A stretch of DNA of 33,818 nt from Loktanella sp. (GTDB lineage: Bacteria; Pseudomonadota; Alphaproteobacteria; Rhodobacterales; Rhodobacteraceae). A program made the position numbers and the translations under genes. Position 1 is the first letter of the stretch. Each line of letters begins with the position of its first letter. The notes beneath the pieces are model-generated. The model was not told where the DNA came from. It saw only the letters and a list, made by a program, of their open reading frames with translations, and did not search any database. The stretch spans positions 1-33,818 of the forward strand of contig JAIBDT010000029.1 of the NCBI GenBank assembly GCA_024686085.1. The letters are read 5' to 3'. Shown here one piece after another: positions 15,098-22,778 of this stretch.

Positions 15098-16717
15098 ATG
15101 CGTGAATGGTGGCGCGACGCGGTGATCTATCAGATCTACCCACGGTCATATCAGGACAGCACAGGCAACGGCGTTGGCGATCTTGCGGGCATTACCCGAC
15201 GCTTGCCCCATATTGCCGATCTTGGGGCCGACTGCATTTGGCTTTCGCCAATTTTTACCTCGCCACAAAAAGATATGGGCTACGACGTGTCGAACTACAT
15301 CGACATCGACCCATTGTTCGGAACGCTGGACGACTTTGACGTGATGATCAAACGGGCACACGCGCTTGGACTAAAAGTGATCACAGACCAAGTCTTGTCA
15401 CATACATCCGATCAACACCCTTGGTTCAAAGAAAGCCGCGTCAGCCGCGATAACCCCAAATCTGACTGGTATGTCTGGGCCGACCCACTGCCCGACGGTA
15501 GCCCCCCCACGAACTGGCACAGCCACTTTGGCGGGCCAGCTTGGGAATTTGACCCGCAACGTGGGCAATACTACTTGCACAACTTCCTCGGATCGCAGCC
15601 TGACCTCAACTATCATAACCCTGAAGTGATCGACGCTATTTTAGACACCTGCAAATTCTGGCTCGATCGGGGGTTGGACGGGTTCAGACTCGACACGGTC
15701 AACTATTTCTTCCACGACCAAAAACTGCGCTCGAACCCAGCCGCACAAGCAGCCCCGCAGGTCATGGCGACTGATCTGTATGGGATGCAAGACAACATCT
15801 ACAACAAGACACGCCCCGAAAACATCGCGTTCCTCGAACGCCTGCGCAAGCTGACCGACCAATATGAAGACATCATGATGGTCGGGGAAGTCGGCGAAAT
15901 GGGACGGCGGTCCATCGAGATCATGGGTGAGTACACCGAAGGCACAGACAGGCTGCACATGGCCTATAGCTTTGCGATGCTGGGGCCTGACTTTAACGCC
16001 GAGCACTTCCGCAACTGCATCGAAGGGTTCCAAGTTGGCGCACCTGAAGGACACCCGAAATGGTCTTTCTCAAACCACGACGTGCCACGGCACGTGACCC
16101 GCTGGTTGCCACACGCGGTGTCCGAGGACGCGATTGCACGCCAAGCCTGCGCAATGCTGATGGGCTTTGAAGGGACCATTGGAATCTACCAAGGCGAAGA
16201 ATTGGGACAAACCGAAACCGACCTGGTGTTCGAAGAACTGACAGACCCGCCCGCAATCCGTTATTGGCCGGCCGTCAAAGGACGCGACGGATGTCGCACG
16301 CCGATGGTCTGGGAAAAAGACGCGCCAAACGCAGGGTTCTCAACTGGGAAACCGTGGCTGCCCGTCAAAGCGCCCCAAGCGGCAAAAGCCGTGGACCAAC
16401 AAGGGACCGGAAGCATCCTCGCGTTCTACAAAGACATGATCGCACTGCGGAAAAACACACAGGCGCTGCGGTTGGGCAAAACCAAATTCCACAACCTGCC
16501 CGAACCCATCTTAGCCTTTACACGCCAACATGGCGAGCAGAGCATAACTTGCGTTTACAACCTGTCAAAAGTGCCCGCCAAACTCGCAATGTCGGGCGAA
16601 GCCAGCATAATCGGCCATCACAACGCGGATTTGAAAAAGTCGGAACTGACGCTGCCTGCGAACGGCTATGTCATGCTGTCGCACAGCGCGGCACTTGATT
16701 TAAAGTGGGTGGGTTAA
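15098..16717 (+). CDS. GH13 alpha-glucosidase
   Basis: 539 aa, cytoplasmic (no signal peptide). The N-terminus WWRDAVIYQIYPRSYQDS is typical of oligo-1,6-/alpha-glucosidases of family GH13. Catalytic residues: nucleophile Asp199 in GFRLDTVNYF, acid/base Glu264 in MMVGEVGEM, and transition-state Asp328 in FSNHDVPRH. It hydrolyses terminal alpha-glucosides such as maltose, sucrose or trehalose-like sugars. A strong AAGGAGG precedes the ATG. In many alphaproteobacteria its homologue (aglA) sits inside an agl ABC-transporter operon; here it stands alone, with no transporter or LacI-type regulator in the window. Confidence 0.93.
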   Translation: MREWWRDAVIYQIYPRSYQDSTGNGVGDLAGITRRLPHIADLGADCIWLSPIFTSPQKDMGYDVSNYIDIDPLFGTLDDFDVMIKRAHALGLKVITDQVLSHTSDQHPWFKESRVSRDNPKSDWYVWADPLPDGSPPTNWHSHFGGPAWEFDPQRGQYYLHNFLGSQPDLNYHNPEVIDAILDTCKFWLDRGLDGFRLDTVNYFFHDQKLRSNPAAQAAPQVMATDLYGMQDNIYNKTRPENIAFLERLRKLTDQYEDIMMVGEVGEMGRRSIEIMGEYTEGTDRLHMAYSFAMLGPDFNAEHFRNCIEGFQVGAPEGHPKWSFSNHDVPRHVTRWLPHAVSEDAIARQACAMLMGFEGTIGIYQGEELGQTETDLVFEELTDPPAIRYWPAVKGRDGCRTPMVWEKDAPNAGFSTGKPWLPVKAPQAAKAVDQQGTGSILAFYKDMIALRKNTQALRLGKTKFHNLPEPILAFTRQHGEQSITCVYNLSKVPAKLAMSGEASIIGHHNADLKKSELTLPANGYVMLSHSAALDLKWVG

Positions 16718-16729
16718 TCCCCATCCTAC

Positions 16730-17662
16730 TTAGTCGAAACGGATCACAAAAGTCGCACCCGGACCATCGCCCAGCGCGATGGTCGCACCCTGCGTTGCCA
16801 ACAGGCGACGCACGATTGGCAGCCCCATACCTGTCCCACCGTCGTCCCGGCGCGTGGTGAAGAACGGATCAAAAATCCGGTCACGGTTTCCTTGCGAGAT
16901 CCCGGGCCCGTTATCTGACACCACTAACATATCGCCATTTAGACTTGCCGTAATATCCGTCGCACCGTAAGCGCGCGCATTGTTGACCAAATGAGTCATC
17001 ACCACGGACATCGCATCCTCATTCACAGGGATCACACCATCCGCCAACACCTCCGCGCCTGACGCCACATCTGACAACATGCAGTTTCCTGCGGGCATCG
17101 GCTCTTGCGCACGGGCCAGCGCACGCTGCGCCTCCAATAATGCAGACATGCGCGCAGTTGCGCCTTGCACACGAGACAGCAGCGCTTGGCGATCCGCATC
17201 GCTCATCTCGGTTGCTTGCAACAATTCTGCCGCACCCGAAATCACGGTCAGCGGCGATTTCAGCTCGTGGGTTACATGATCGGCATAAGACCGCAAAACA
17301 TCCGCGCGGCCTTGCAACGTCGCATTCATCTGACGCACCGCTTGGCCAAGCTCCGAGAACTCAGGCGTTCCAAAATGCGCTGGCGTTTGCACATCCGCAC
17401 GGCCAGTCGCTACATCACGGGCAAAGGCAGTCAATGCGCGCACTGGGCGCAAAACCAACCGCCACAACAAGAAACCCAGAATAACGGTTGCGGCAAAGGC
17501 AATCCAACCGATCATCCAACTGGTTTCAGCCCAGCCAAGTACACCGCCCGCGACCCGAAAATAGGCAATCCCCAACAGCGGCAAACAAAACACAGCCGCC
17601 AGCGTACCTGCCAGAACAAGCACAAGGGGCGGGCGCCACTTTGTCGTTAAACGGCGCGACAT
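16730..17662 (-). CDS. sensor histidine kinase with minimal periplasmic region
   Basis: 310 aa. Two membrane helices (about 12-36 and 49-69) are separated by only about 12 residues, so there is no extracytoplasmic sensor domain. A HAMP-like linker (70-120) follows, then the H-box DHVTHELKSPLTV with phospho-acceptor His132, an N-box HLVNNARAYG, VSDNGPGI, and GGTGMGLPIV for ATP binding. Short-loop kinases often sense the membrane or a partner membrane protein; the large membrane protein at 18333-19751 in the same operon is a natural candidate. The start overlaps the response regulator's end by 16 nt. Confidence 0.9.
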   Translation of the reverse strand: MSRRLTTKWRPPLVLVLAGTLAAVFCLPLLGIAYFRVAGGVLGWAETSWMIGWIAFAATVILGFLLWRLVLRPVRALTAFARDVATGRADVQTPAHFGTPEFSELGQAVRQMNATLQGRADVLRSYADHVTHELKSPLTVISGAAELLQATEMSDADRQALLSRVQGATARMSALLEAQRALARAQEPMPAGNCMLSDVASGAEVLADGVIPVNEDAMSVVMTHLVNNARAYGATDITASLNGDMLVVSDNGPGISQGNRDRIFDPFFTTRRDDGGTGMGLPIVRRLLATQGATIALGDGPGATFVIRFD

Positions 17663-18336
17663 GGACCCATCCGAATGCCGACACCATGGACAGTTTCAAT
17701 CGCATCAGTACAGCCCGAAGCAGTCAGCTTCGATCGTAAATTACGCAAATGACTATCCATTGTGCGATCACTGACGTGTATGTTTGTGCCATAAACCGCA
17801 TCCACAATCGCAGGGCGCGACATCACGTTGTCCGGACGGCGCATCAGATGAACCAAAAGGTCCATCTCGCGGCTGGTCAATACAACCGCCACATCACCTA
17901 TGCGGCACGCATGACGCCCTGGATCAACACTCAGCACGCCGCGACGCAGAACCACTGCGGGGGCAGATTCAGGGACCGCACGTTTTAAAATAGCACGAAT
18001 ACGGGCCACGACTTCACGCGGAGAAAACGGCTTTGGCACATAATCATCTCCCCCCATTTCTAACCCGACAATGCGGTCTATCTCGTCGCCCTGCGCGGTC
18101 AGAAAAAGGATCGGCATCTGACTGGTCTTGCGCAATTCACGACACACCGTCAGCCCGTCCATTTCCGGCATGCCAATATCCAGCACCAGCAGGTCAGGGG
18201 ACAGGCTAAGTGCCTTTTCCAAGGCTTCTTGACCATCTGCGGCGACTGCAACCGTCATTCCTGCCTGCTCAAGGCTCATGCGTAAAATATCGCGGATGCC
18301 AGCGTCATCGTCGGCAATCAAAATATGCTGGCTCAT
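17647..18336 (-). CDS. OmpR/PhoB-family response regulator
   Basis: 229 aa. The receiver domain (1-115) has the acidic pocket ADDD (8-11), phospho-acceptor Asp53 in LVLDIGMPEMDG and Lys102 in YVPKPFS. A winged-helix output domain (about 130-225) contains LTSREMDLLVHLM and MDSHLRNLRSKL. It receives phosphate from the kinase encoded immediately downstream. OmpR-family regulators bind tandem direct repeats about 10-11 bp apart; such a repeat lies at 19820-19838, just before this operon. The start overlaps the upstream gene's stop in ATGA. Confidence 0.93.
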   Translation of the reverse strand: MSQHILIADDDAGIRDILRMSLEQAGMTVAVAADGQEALEKALSLSPDLLVLDIGMPEMDGLTVCRELRKTSQMPILFLTAQGDEIDRIVGLEMGGDDYVPKPFSPREVVARIRAILKRAVPESAPAVVLRRGVLSVDPGRHACRIGDVAVVLTSREMDLLVHLMRRPDNVMSRPAIVDAVYGTNIHVSDRTMDSHLRNLRSKLTASGCTDAIETVHGVGIRMGPCRAV

Positions 18337-19751
18337 AGGTTTGGCTCCGATTTGGTCAAGGCTAGGCTACGGCGCAGCCGCGCGTTCCGAAACCCCCAAT
18401 CGCGTAGGCCTTGGGGTGCGTCGAGGTGCTGGGCGAACACATCACACATACCATCAGCATGACGTGCGATCTCAACCATTGCAGCACCGTCCAAACTGCA
18501 AACGTAATATTCGTCCAGCGGGCCGACTGTCAAATGGTGCCGCGCAACATAGCCTGTCACATTCACAAGACTGCAAATATAAACCGCAAACGCGCCAATT
18601 CCAAAAGCACGGATCAACATCCACCGCGTGCTTTGACGCTGCACGATCTGGATCACCAAAACGATCAAACCCAACGCCACGACAGACATCCAGACAAATG
18701 CCGCAAAACGCAGATGTGTCATACCATAGACGTCCACATACAGGTCCAAGCGCAAGATCGACGAGACCACCAGTAACACAGTCTGCGCCACCCATACCAA
18801 CAACAACCCGCGCATAAACCGACCATCAAGCCATGGCTGCGCGACCAATGCAAAGCCACCTGCCAGTAGCGCAGTCACCATCAGCGGGTAAGCTCCGCGA
18901 TGGGCGTAGGTCGCGTAGTTCATGCCATCGGGCAACCGGACTCCACCCCATAAATACCCAATATCCAGCAGGCTTTGCACGGCAAAAATCACGTTGAACA
19001 CGATCAATGCGCGTAGAACCGACCGCTTGTTCACATAGGCGACGGACGTATGTTTTATCGGGGCGGTCGCTAGCTGCTTGTGCAAATTCATCTGCGCCAA
19101 TCGGAGCATCGGCCAAATCAACGCAGCCACGATAACCCACATAATAGCGCGATCAAAAGACGGCACGTTGTCATAATTAAACTGCGTAAACCACGTCTCG
19201 ACCAAAGGGTTGGCAAACACCAACAACATCAAGAACACAGCCCCAATCCCAACTGGCAATAGCCAATCTAGAACCAATGATTTTGATGGGCCGCGTAGCT
19301 CGGCTGCGCGCACATCACGCAGGCTTTGTGCCGCGCCCCAAAACGGAATGCGGATCGCAGCACGCACCCAGCGCGGGCCGCTTAGGATGCCCGCAAAAAA
19401 CAACAAACCTGCGATCGATATCACAAACGAAAGGAATTGAACCAAATCAATTGCGGGAATGACGCTGACACCCAAGACGGCCCAGGCAACCAGCGCGCGG
19501 CGGGTCGATACTGTTTCACGCAATGCCCAATGGGTTGCGGCGCCAACCGACAAAATAGCTATGACAAATCCAAGTCCAAGCGCTGTTCGCAGTGCAAGCA
19601 CATCAACAACCGCAACCAGCAGCACCAAAATCCACCACGGTCGGGGCGTCACAGCCTCGCTTCGGCCCACGCCAGTCTGACTATCCGCAGCCATCCACCA
19701 CGCGTCTTTTTGCAACGATCTTGGCACGCCGCGCACTATCATCGGTGTCAT
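18333..19751 (-). CDS. polytopic membrane protein (DUF4153/DUF4173-like)
   Basis: 472 aa with about 10-11 hydrophobic segments. The motif LPDGMNYATYAHRGAYPL and the layout suggest the DUF4153/DUF4173 group of uncharacterised inner-membrane proteins. The frame is open to 19769, but the ATG at 19751 has AGAAGGGA about 8 nt upstream, so I start there. It is first in a three-gene operon with a response regulator and kinase, an arrangement reminiscent of the E. coli creBCD system, where a membrane protein accompanies the pair. It may be the sensor partner or the target of the two-component system. Confidence 0.78.
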   Translation of the reverse strand: MTPMIVRGVPRSLQKDAWWMAADSQTGVGRSEAVTPRPWWILVLLVAVVDVLALRTALGLGFVIAILSVGAATHWALRETVSTRRALVAWAVLGVSVIPAIDLVQFLSFVISIAGLLFFAGILSGPRWVRAAIRIPFWGAAQSLRDVRAAELRGPSKSLVLDWLLPVGIGAVFLMLLVFANPLVETWFTQFNYDNVPSFDRAIMWVIVAALIWPMLRLAQMNLHKQLATAPIKHTSVAYVNKRSVLRALIVFNVIFAVQSLLDIGYLWGGVRLPDGMNYATYAHRGAYPLMVTALLAGGFALVAQPWLDGRFMRGLLLVWVAQTVLLVVSSILRLDLYVDVYGMTHLRFAAFVWMSVVALGLIVLVIQIVQRQSTRWMLIRAFGIGAFAVYICSLVNVTGYVARHHLTVGPLDEYYVCSLDGAAMVEIARHADGMCDVFAQHLDAPQGLRDWGFRNARLRRSLALTKSEPNL

Positions 19752-19819
19752 AGTTTTGTCCCTTCTCACTTGTTTTGAGAAAGGACTACGCTTCAGCCGT
19801 GCAAAGGCCCGCGTGCTAC

Positions 19820-19838
19820 TGTGCAGAATTTGTGCAGA
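19820..19838. promoter_or_regulatory. tandem repeat TGTGCAGA, 11-bp period
   Basis: Two identical octamers (19820-19827 and 19831-19838) separated by ATT. They lie 69-87 bp upstream of the membrane protein start, abutting the rpe stop. Direct repeats one helical turn apart are the standard site for OmpR-family regulators (compare the CreB box, also an 11-bp period). I infer autoregulation by the regulator at 17647-18336. Confidence 0.6.
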
Positions 19839-20525
19839 TCAAAGAGCCGCGCTTGCCGCCGCACGGATCGCCTTGAGGTTCACACCGTACGGCGCAGGAT
19901 CAGCAACCGACCCACCACGGAACACCGCAGAGCCTGCAACCAAAACATCAGCGCCTGCGCCCGCAACTAATGGGGCTGTCGTCGGGTCAACGCCACCGTC
20001 AATTTCAATATGGATCGGACGATCACCGATCATGGTGCGCAACTCACGGACCTTGGCGGTCATATCAATGAACTTTTGTCCGCCAAAACCGGGGTTCACT
20101 GTCATTACGCAAACCAGATCAACCATATCCATCAACTCAGCCACAGCACTTGCAGGTGTACCTGGGTTCAAGGCAACACCGGCCTTACACCCAAGACTGC
20201 GAATGTTTTGCAAAGTACGATGAATGTGCGGACCAGCCTCGACGTGGGCGGTGATAAAATCAGCACCCGCCTCGGCAAAGCCCTCCAGATACGCATCGAC
20301 AGGCGAAATCATCAAATGCACGTCCATGATCGTTTTAATGTGCGGACGGATCGCTTTGCAGGTCTGCGCACCAAAGGTAATCGCAGGCACAAAATGCCCA
20401 TCCATTACGTCAACGTGGATCCAATCAGCGCCTTGCGCCTCTACCGCCTGAATTTCCGCACCAAAATTGGCAAAGTCAGCGGCAAGAATAGAGGGTGCAA
20501 TCTTGATGGAACGATCAAAAGTCAT
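19839..20525 (-). CDS. rpe: ribulose-phosphate 3-epimerase
   Basis: 228 aa, usual length. Interconverts ribulose-5-phosphate and xylulose-5-phosphate in the pentose phosphate pathway. The TIM-barrel motifs are plain: IAPSILAADFANFG at the start, WIHVDVMDGHFVPAITFG (metal-binding His and catalytic Asp), DVHLMI, MTVNPGFGGQKF, and EIDGGVDPTTA with the second catalytic Asp. AAAGGA precedes the ATG. It is upstream of the membrane protein/two-component operon on the same strand and separated by 87 nt, so partial read-through is possible. Confidence 0.96.
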   Translation of the reverse strand: MTFDRSIKIAPSILAADFANFGAEIQAVEAQGADWIHVDVMDGHFVPAITFGAQTCKAIRPHIKTIMDVHLMISPVDAYLEGFAEAGADFITAHVEAGPHIHRTLQNIRSLGCKAGVALNPGTPASAVAELMDMVDLVCVMTVNPGFGGQKFIDMTAKVRELRTMIGDRPIHIEIDGGVDPTTAPLVAGAGADVLVAGSAVFRGGSVADPAPYGVNLKAIRAAASAAL

Positions 20526-20604
20526 TTGGCTAGTCCTTTGGCAGCAGGGTTTGGCAAGGGTTTAGCGCGTTGTAATGGGCGCGTCACCACCCGTTTCATA
20601 ATAG

Positions 20605-20634
20605 TTGCAGCGCGGATCAAAAACCTGTGCTAAT
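20605..20634 (+). promoter_or_regulatory. candidate promoter of the AraC-type gene (near-leaderless)
   Basis: TTGCAG (20605-20610), an 18-nt spacer and GCTAAT (20629-20634), each 4 of 6 to consensus. The ATG at 20643 begins 8 nt after the -10 box and has no Shine-Dalgarno sequence, so the 5' leader would be about 0-2 nt. Confidence 0.4.
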
Positions 20635-20642
20635 TTGACTTT

Positions 20643-21476
20643 ATGACAAACCCAGCGCTTCTATACCGAGACTTATTACGCGGCGGAACAGCTGCGCATA
20701 TCACAAGGGCGCAGGTAACCGCGACCCGCCCGAAAGCCTTGCACACGCAAGACTTCTACGAATTGTTTTGGGTGCAGAACGGGAAAATTCGTCACCATCA
20801 GCCCGAGGGGGTTACGCTTTTGACCGAAGGGGCGCTTGTTTTTATGCGCCCCGAAGATCAACACGCTTTGCAAGGGCGCGGAGACCAAGCGCTCGTGGTC
20901 TCACTTACCTTGCATCCACAATTAATCGACGCGTTGGGCAAACGGCACAAAGCCCTGCCTGGTCAATTGTTTTGGGCAGACGACGTGCAAACGCTCCACC
21001 TCGACACCAAAGCACTGATCGGATTGAACCAAGCTGTTCTCCGGCTCGAACGGACAGCCTTGGACAGATTCTCGGTCGAGGCGTTCCTGCTACCGCTCTG
21101 CGCCGATCTGCTAAAACCGGTCACGGACACAGCCAGCCCCGATTGGTTGACCTATGCAGTGGCCGCAGCAAGCAACCCGTCTGTTTTCAGGCAAGGGGCC
21201 GGAGGTTTCGTCGCCCAAACCGGACAAACGCATCCACATGTCAGCCGAACCATGAAACGGGTCATGGGGATCAGCCCTTCGGACTTTATTAACCAGCAAC
21301 GCATGTTGCATGCAGCGCGCCAGTTGACAGGCACGTCCGAAACGCTGGCGGACGTCGCATCAGATTGCGGCATTCCGAATCTGTCGCACTTTCACAAATT
21401 GTTCCGCGCAGCGCATGGGCTGACACCCCATCAGTATCGGCGGAAATACCAACGTGACGTCGTGCAGCCCGAATAA
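20643..21476 (+). CDS. AraC-family transcriptional regulator
   Basis: 277 aa. The N-terminal cupin-like sensing domain (about 15-95) carries HTQDFYELFWVQNGKIRHH, a pattern resembling the ChbR subgroup. The C-terminal double helix-turn-helix (about 175-272) includes GISPSDFINQQRMLHAARQL and ETLADVASDCGIPNLSHFHKLF. It is divergent from rpe and directly upstream of deoC in the same orientation. I infer control of the deoC-ALDH16 genes, but the RutR-like box in the gap means another regulator may act there too. The ligand is unknown. Confidence 0.88.
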   Translation: MTNPALLYRDLLRGGTAAHITRAQVTATRPKALHTQDFYELFWVQNGKIRHHQPEGVTLLTEGALVFMRPEDQHALQGRGDQALVVSLTLHPQLIDALGKRHKALPGQLFWADDVQTLHLDTKALIGLNQAVLRLERTALDRFSVEAFLLPLCADLLKPVTDTASPDWLTYAVAAASNPSVFRQGAGGFVAQTGQTHPHVSRTMKRVMGISPSDFINQQRMLHAARQLTGTSETLADVASDCGIPNLSHFHKLFRAAHGLTPHQYRRKYQRDVVQPE

Positions 21477-21478
21477 TA

Positions 21479-21494
21479 TTGACCAAACGGTCAA
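21479..21494. promoter_or_regulatory. RutR-like operator TTGACC-AAAC-GGTCAA
   Basis: A perfect 6-bp-arm palindrome 2 nt after the AraC gene stop and 53 nt before the likely deoC start. It matches the E. coli RutR consensus TTGACCA-NN-TGGTCAA at all but one position. RutR is a TetR-family regulator of pyrimidine-base catabolism, so a site before a deoxyribose gene is logical. No rutR gene is in the window. Confidence 0.55.
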
Positions 21495-21547
21495 ACCTTG
21501 CCAAGAACCACCCATCATGACACGCTTCCCCAGTGGAGGAGACCGCC

Positions 21548-22543
21548 TTGCAGACCACGAAAACAGATACGATCAGAACAGCACAATTGCCGCAGGTCCA
21601 AGAGCCACGCAACGCCGTGATGCCGCTTGACCTCGATTGGGTGGCCTCTGTGCAGGCCAATACCAGCGCAATCGAACGTCGTGCAGCCTCCCTTCCCGGG
21701 CGCCGCTCTGTCAAAAAAGACTACCAAGCGGCTTGGCTTTGCAAAGCCATCAGCCTGATGGACCTCACAACGCTTTCTGGTGACGATAGCGAAGGCCGCG
21801 TGCGCCGCCTTTGCGCCAAGGCCCGCCAACCTGTCAGCCAAGACATCCTCGAAAAACTAGGCATGGAAGGCCTGACCACAGGCGCTGTCTGCGTCTATCA
21901 CGACATGGTCGAAACTGCCGTCGACGCCCTGCGCGGCACATCCATCCCCGTCGCCGCTGTCTCCACAGGCTTCCCCGCTGGCCTCTCGCCGTTCCATCTG
22001 CGCATCCAAGAAATTCGCGAGAGCGTCGCGGCGGGGGCGTCTGAGATCGACATCGTCATCTCGCGCCGCCATGCGCTCACTGGCAACTGGCAAGCGCTTT
22101 ACGACGAAATGGTCGAAATGCGCGAGGCCTGCGGAGATGCCCACGTCAAGGCGATCCTTGCCACGGGCGAACTCGGCACCCTGCGCAACGTCGCCCGCGC
22201 CTCGCTTGTCTGCATGATGGCTGGTGCTGACTTCATCAAAACCTCGACAGGCAAAGAGCCCGTTAACGCCACCCTGCCCGTCACCCTCACCATGATCCGC
22301 GCGATCCGCGACTACCAAGATCGCACTGGCATCAAGGTCGGCTACAAACCCGCAGGCGGCATCTCCAAAGCCAAAGACGCCATCGTCTACCTCGCCATGA
22401 TCAAAGACGAGCTCGGCGACCGCTGGCTACAGCCCGACCTTTTCCGCTTCGGTGCATCCTCCCTCTTGGGCGATATCGAGCGGCAACTCGAACACCACGT
22501 CACAGGCAGCTATTCTGCCCAGTGGCGGCACGCGATTGGATAA
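21548..22543 (+). CDS. deoC: deoxyribose-phosphate aldolase
   Basis: 331 aa from the TTG start. Splits 2-deoxyribose-5-phosphate into acetaldehyde and glyceraldehyde-3-phosphate. The Schiff-base lysine is in GADFIKTSTGK (Lys231) and the second lysine in VGYKPAGGI (Lys267); MDLTTLSGDD is the N-terminal family motif. It belongs to the longer DERA type (E. coli DeoC is 259 aa). A GTG at 21533 is in frame, but the strong GGAGGAG at 21536-21542 lies inside that extension and ends 5 nt before TTG 21548, which is therefore the better start. The aldehyde dehydrogenase two genes downstream would remove the acetaldehyde. Confidence 0.93.
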   Translation: MQTTKTDTIRTAQLPQVQEPRNAVMPLDLDWVASVQANTSAIERRAASLPGRRSVKKDYQAAWLCKAISLMDLTTLSGDDSEGRVRRLCAKARQPVSQDILEKLGMEGLTTGAVCVYHDMVETAVDALRGTSIPVAAVSTGFPAGLSPFHLRIQEIRESVAAGASEIDIVISRRHALTGNWQALYDEMVEMREACGDAHVKAILATGELGTLRNVARASLVCMMAGADFIKTSTGKEPVNATLPVTLTMIRAIRDYQDRTGIKVGYKPAGGISKAKDAIVYLAMIKDELGDRWLQPDLFRFGASSLLGDIERQLEHHVTGSYSAQWRHAIG

Positions 22544-22547
22544 GACC

Positions 22548-22778
22548 ATGGCTGACAAATCAGATCTTCAAGAATGGGTAATCGACGGCCTGAAAGCTAA
22601 TGGTGGAGAGATTCATCTCAGCAAAGTTGCCAAGCATATTTGGGACAATCATGAAGCAGACTTACGTGCTTCGGGCGACCTCTTCTATACTTGGCAATAT
22701 GACATGCGGTGGGCCGCCCAAAACCTCCAGAAAGCTGGAAAACTTAAGAAGCTTTCAAAGACTTGGAGACTATCATGA
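22548..22778 (+). CDS. small winged-helix-like protein inside the deo operon
   Basis: 76 aa. The frame is open from 22452, but ATG 22548 follows the deoC stop by 4 nt. The layout, ANGGEIHLSKVAKHIWDN followed by DMRWAAQNLQKAGKLKKL, resembles Mrr-N-type winged helices (a helix, a short turn, then a WA..LxKAG helix and a basic tail). That suggests nucleic-acid binding, but it rests on pattern only. Its stop overlaps the aldehyde dehydrogenase start in ATGA. By eye it is more AT-rich in codon choice than the genes either side, which hints at later insertion into an existing deoC-ALDH pair. No gene name is recognised. Confidence 0.7.
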   Translation: MADKSDLQEWVIDGLKANGGEIHLSKVAKHIWDNHEADLRASGDLFYTWQYDMRWAAQNLQKAGKLKKLSKTWRLS

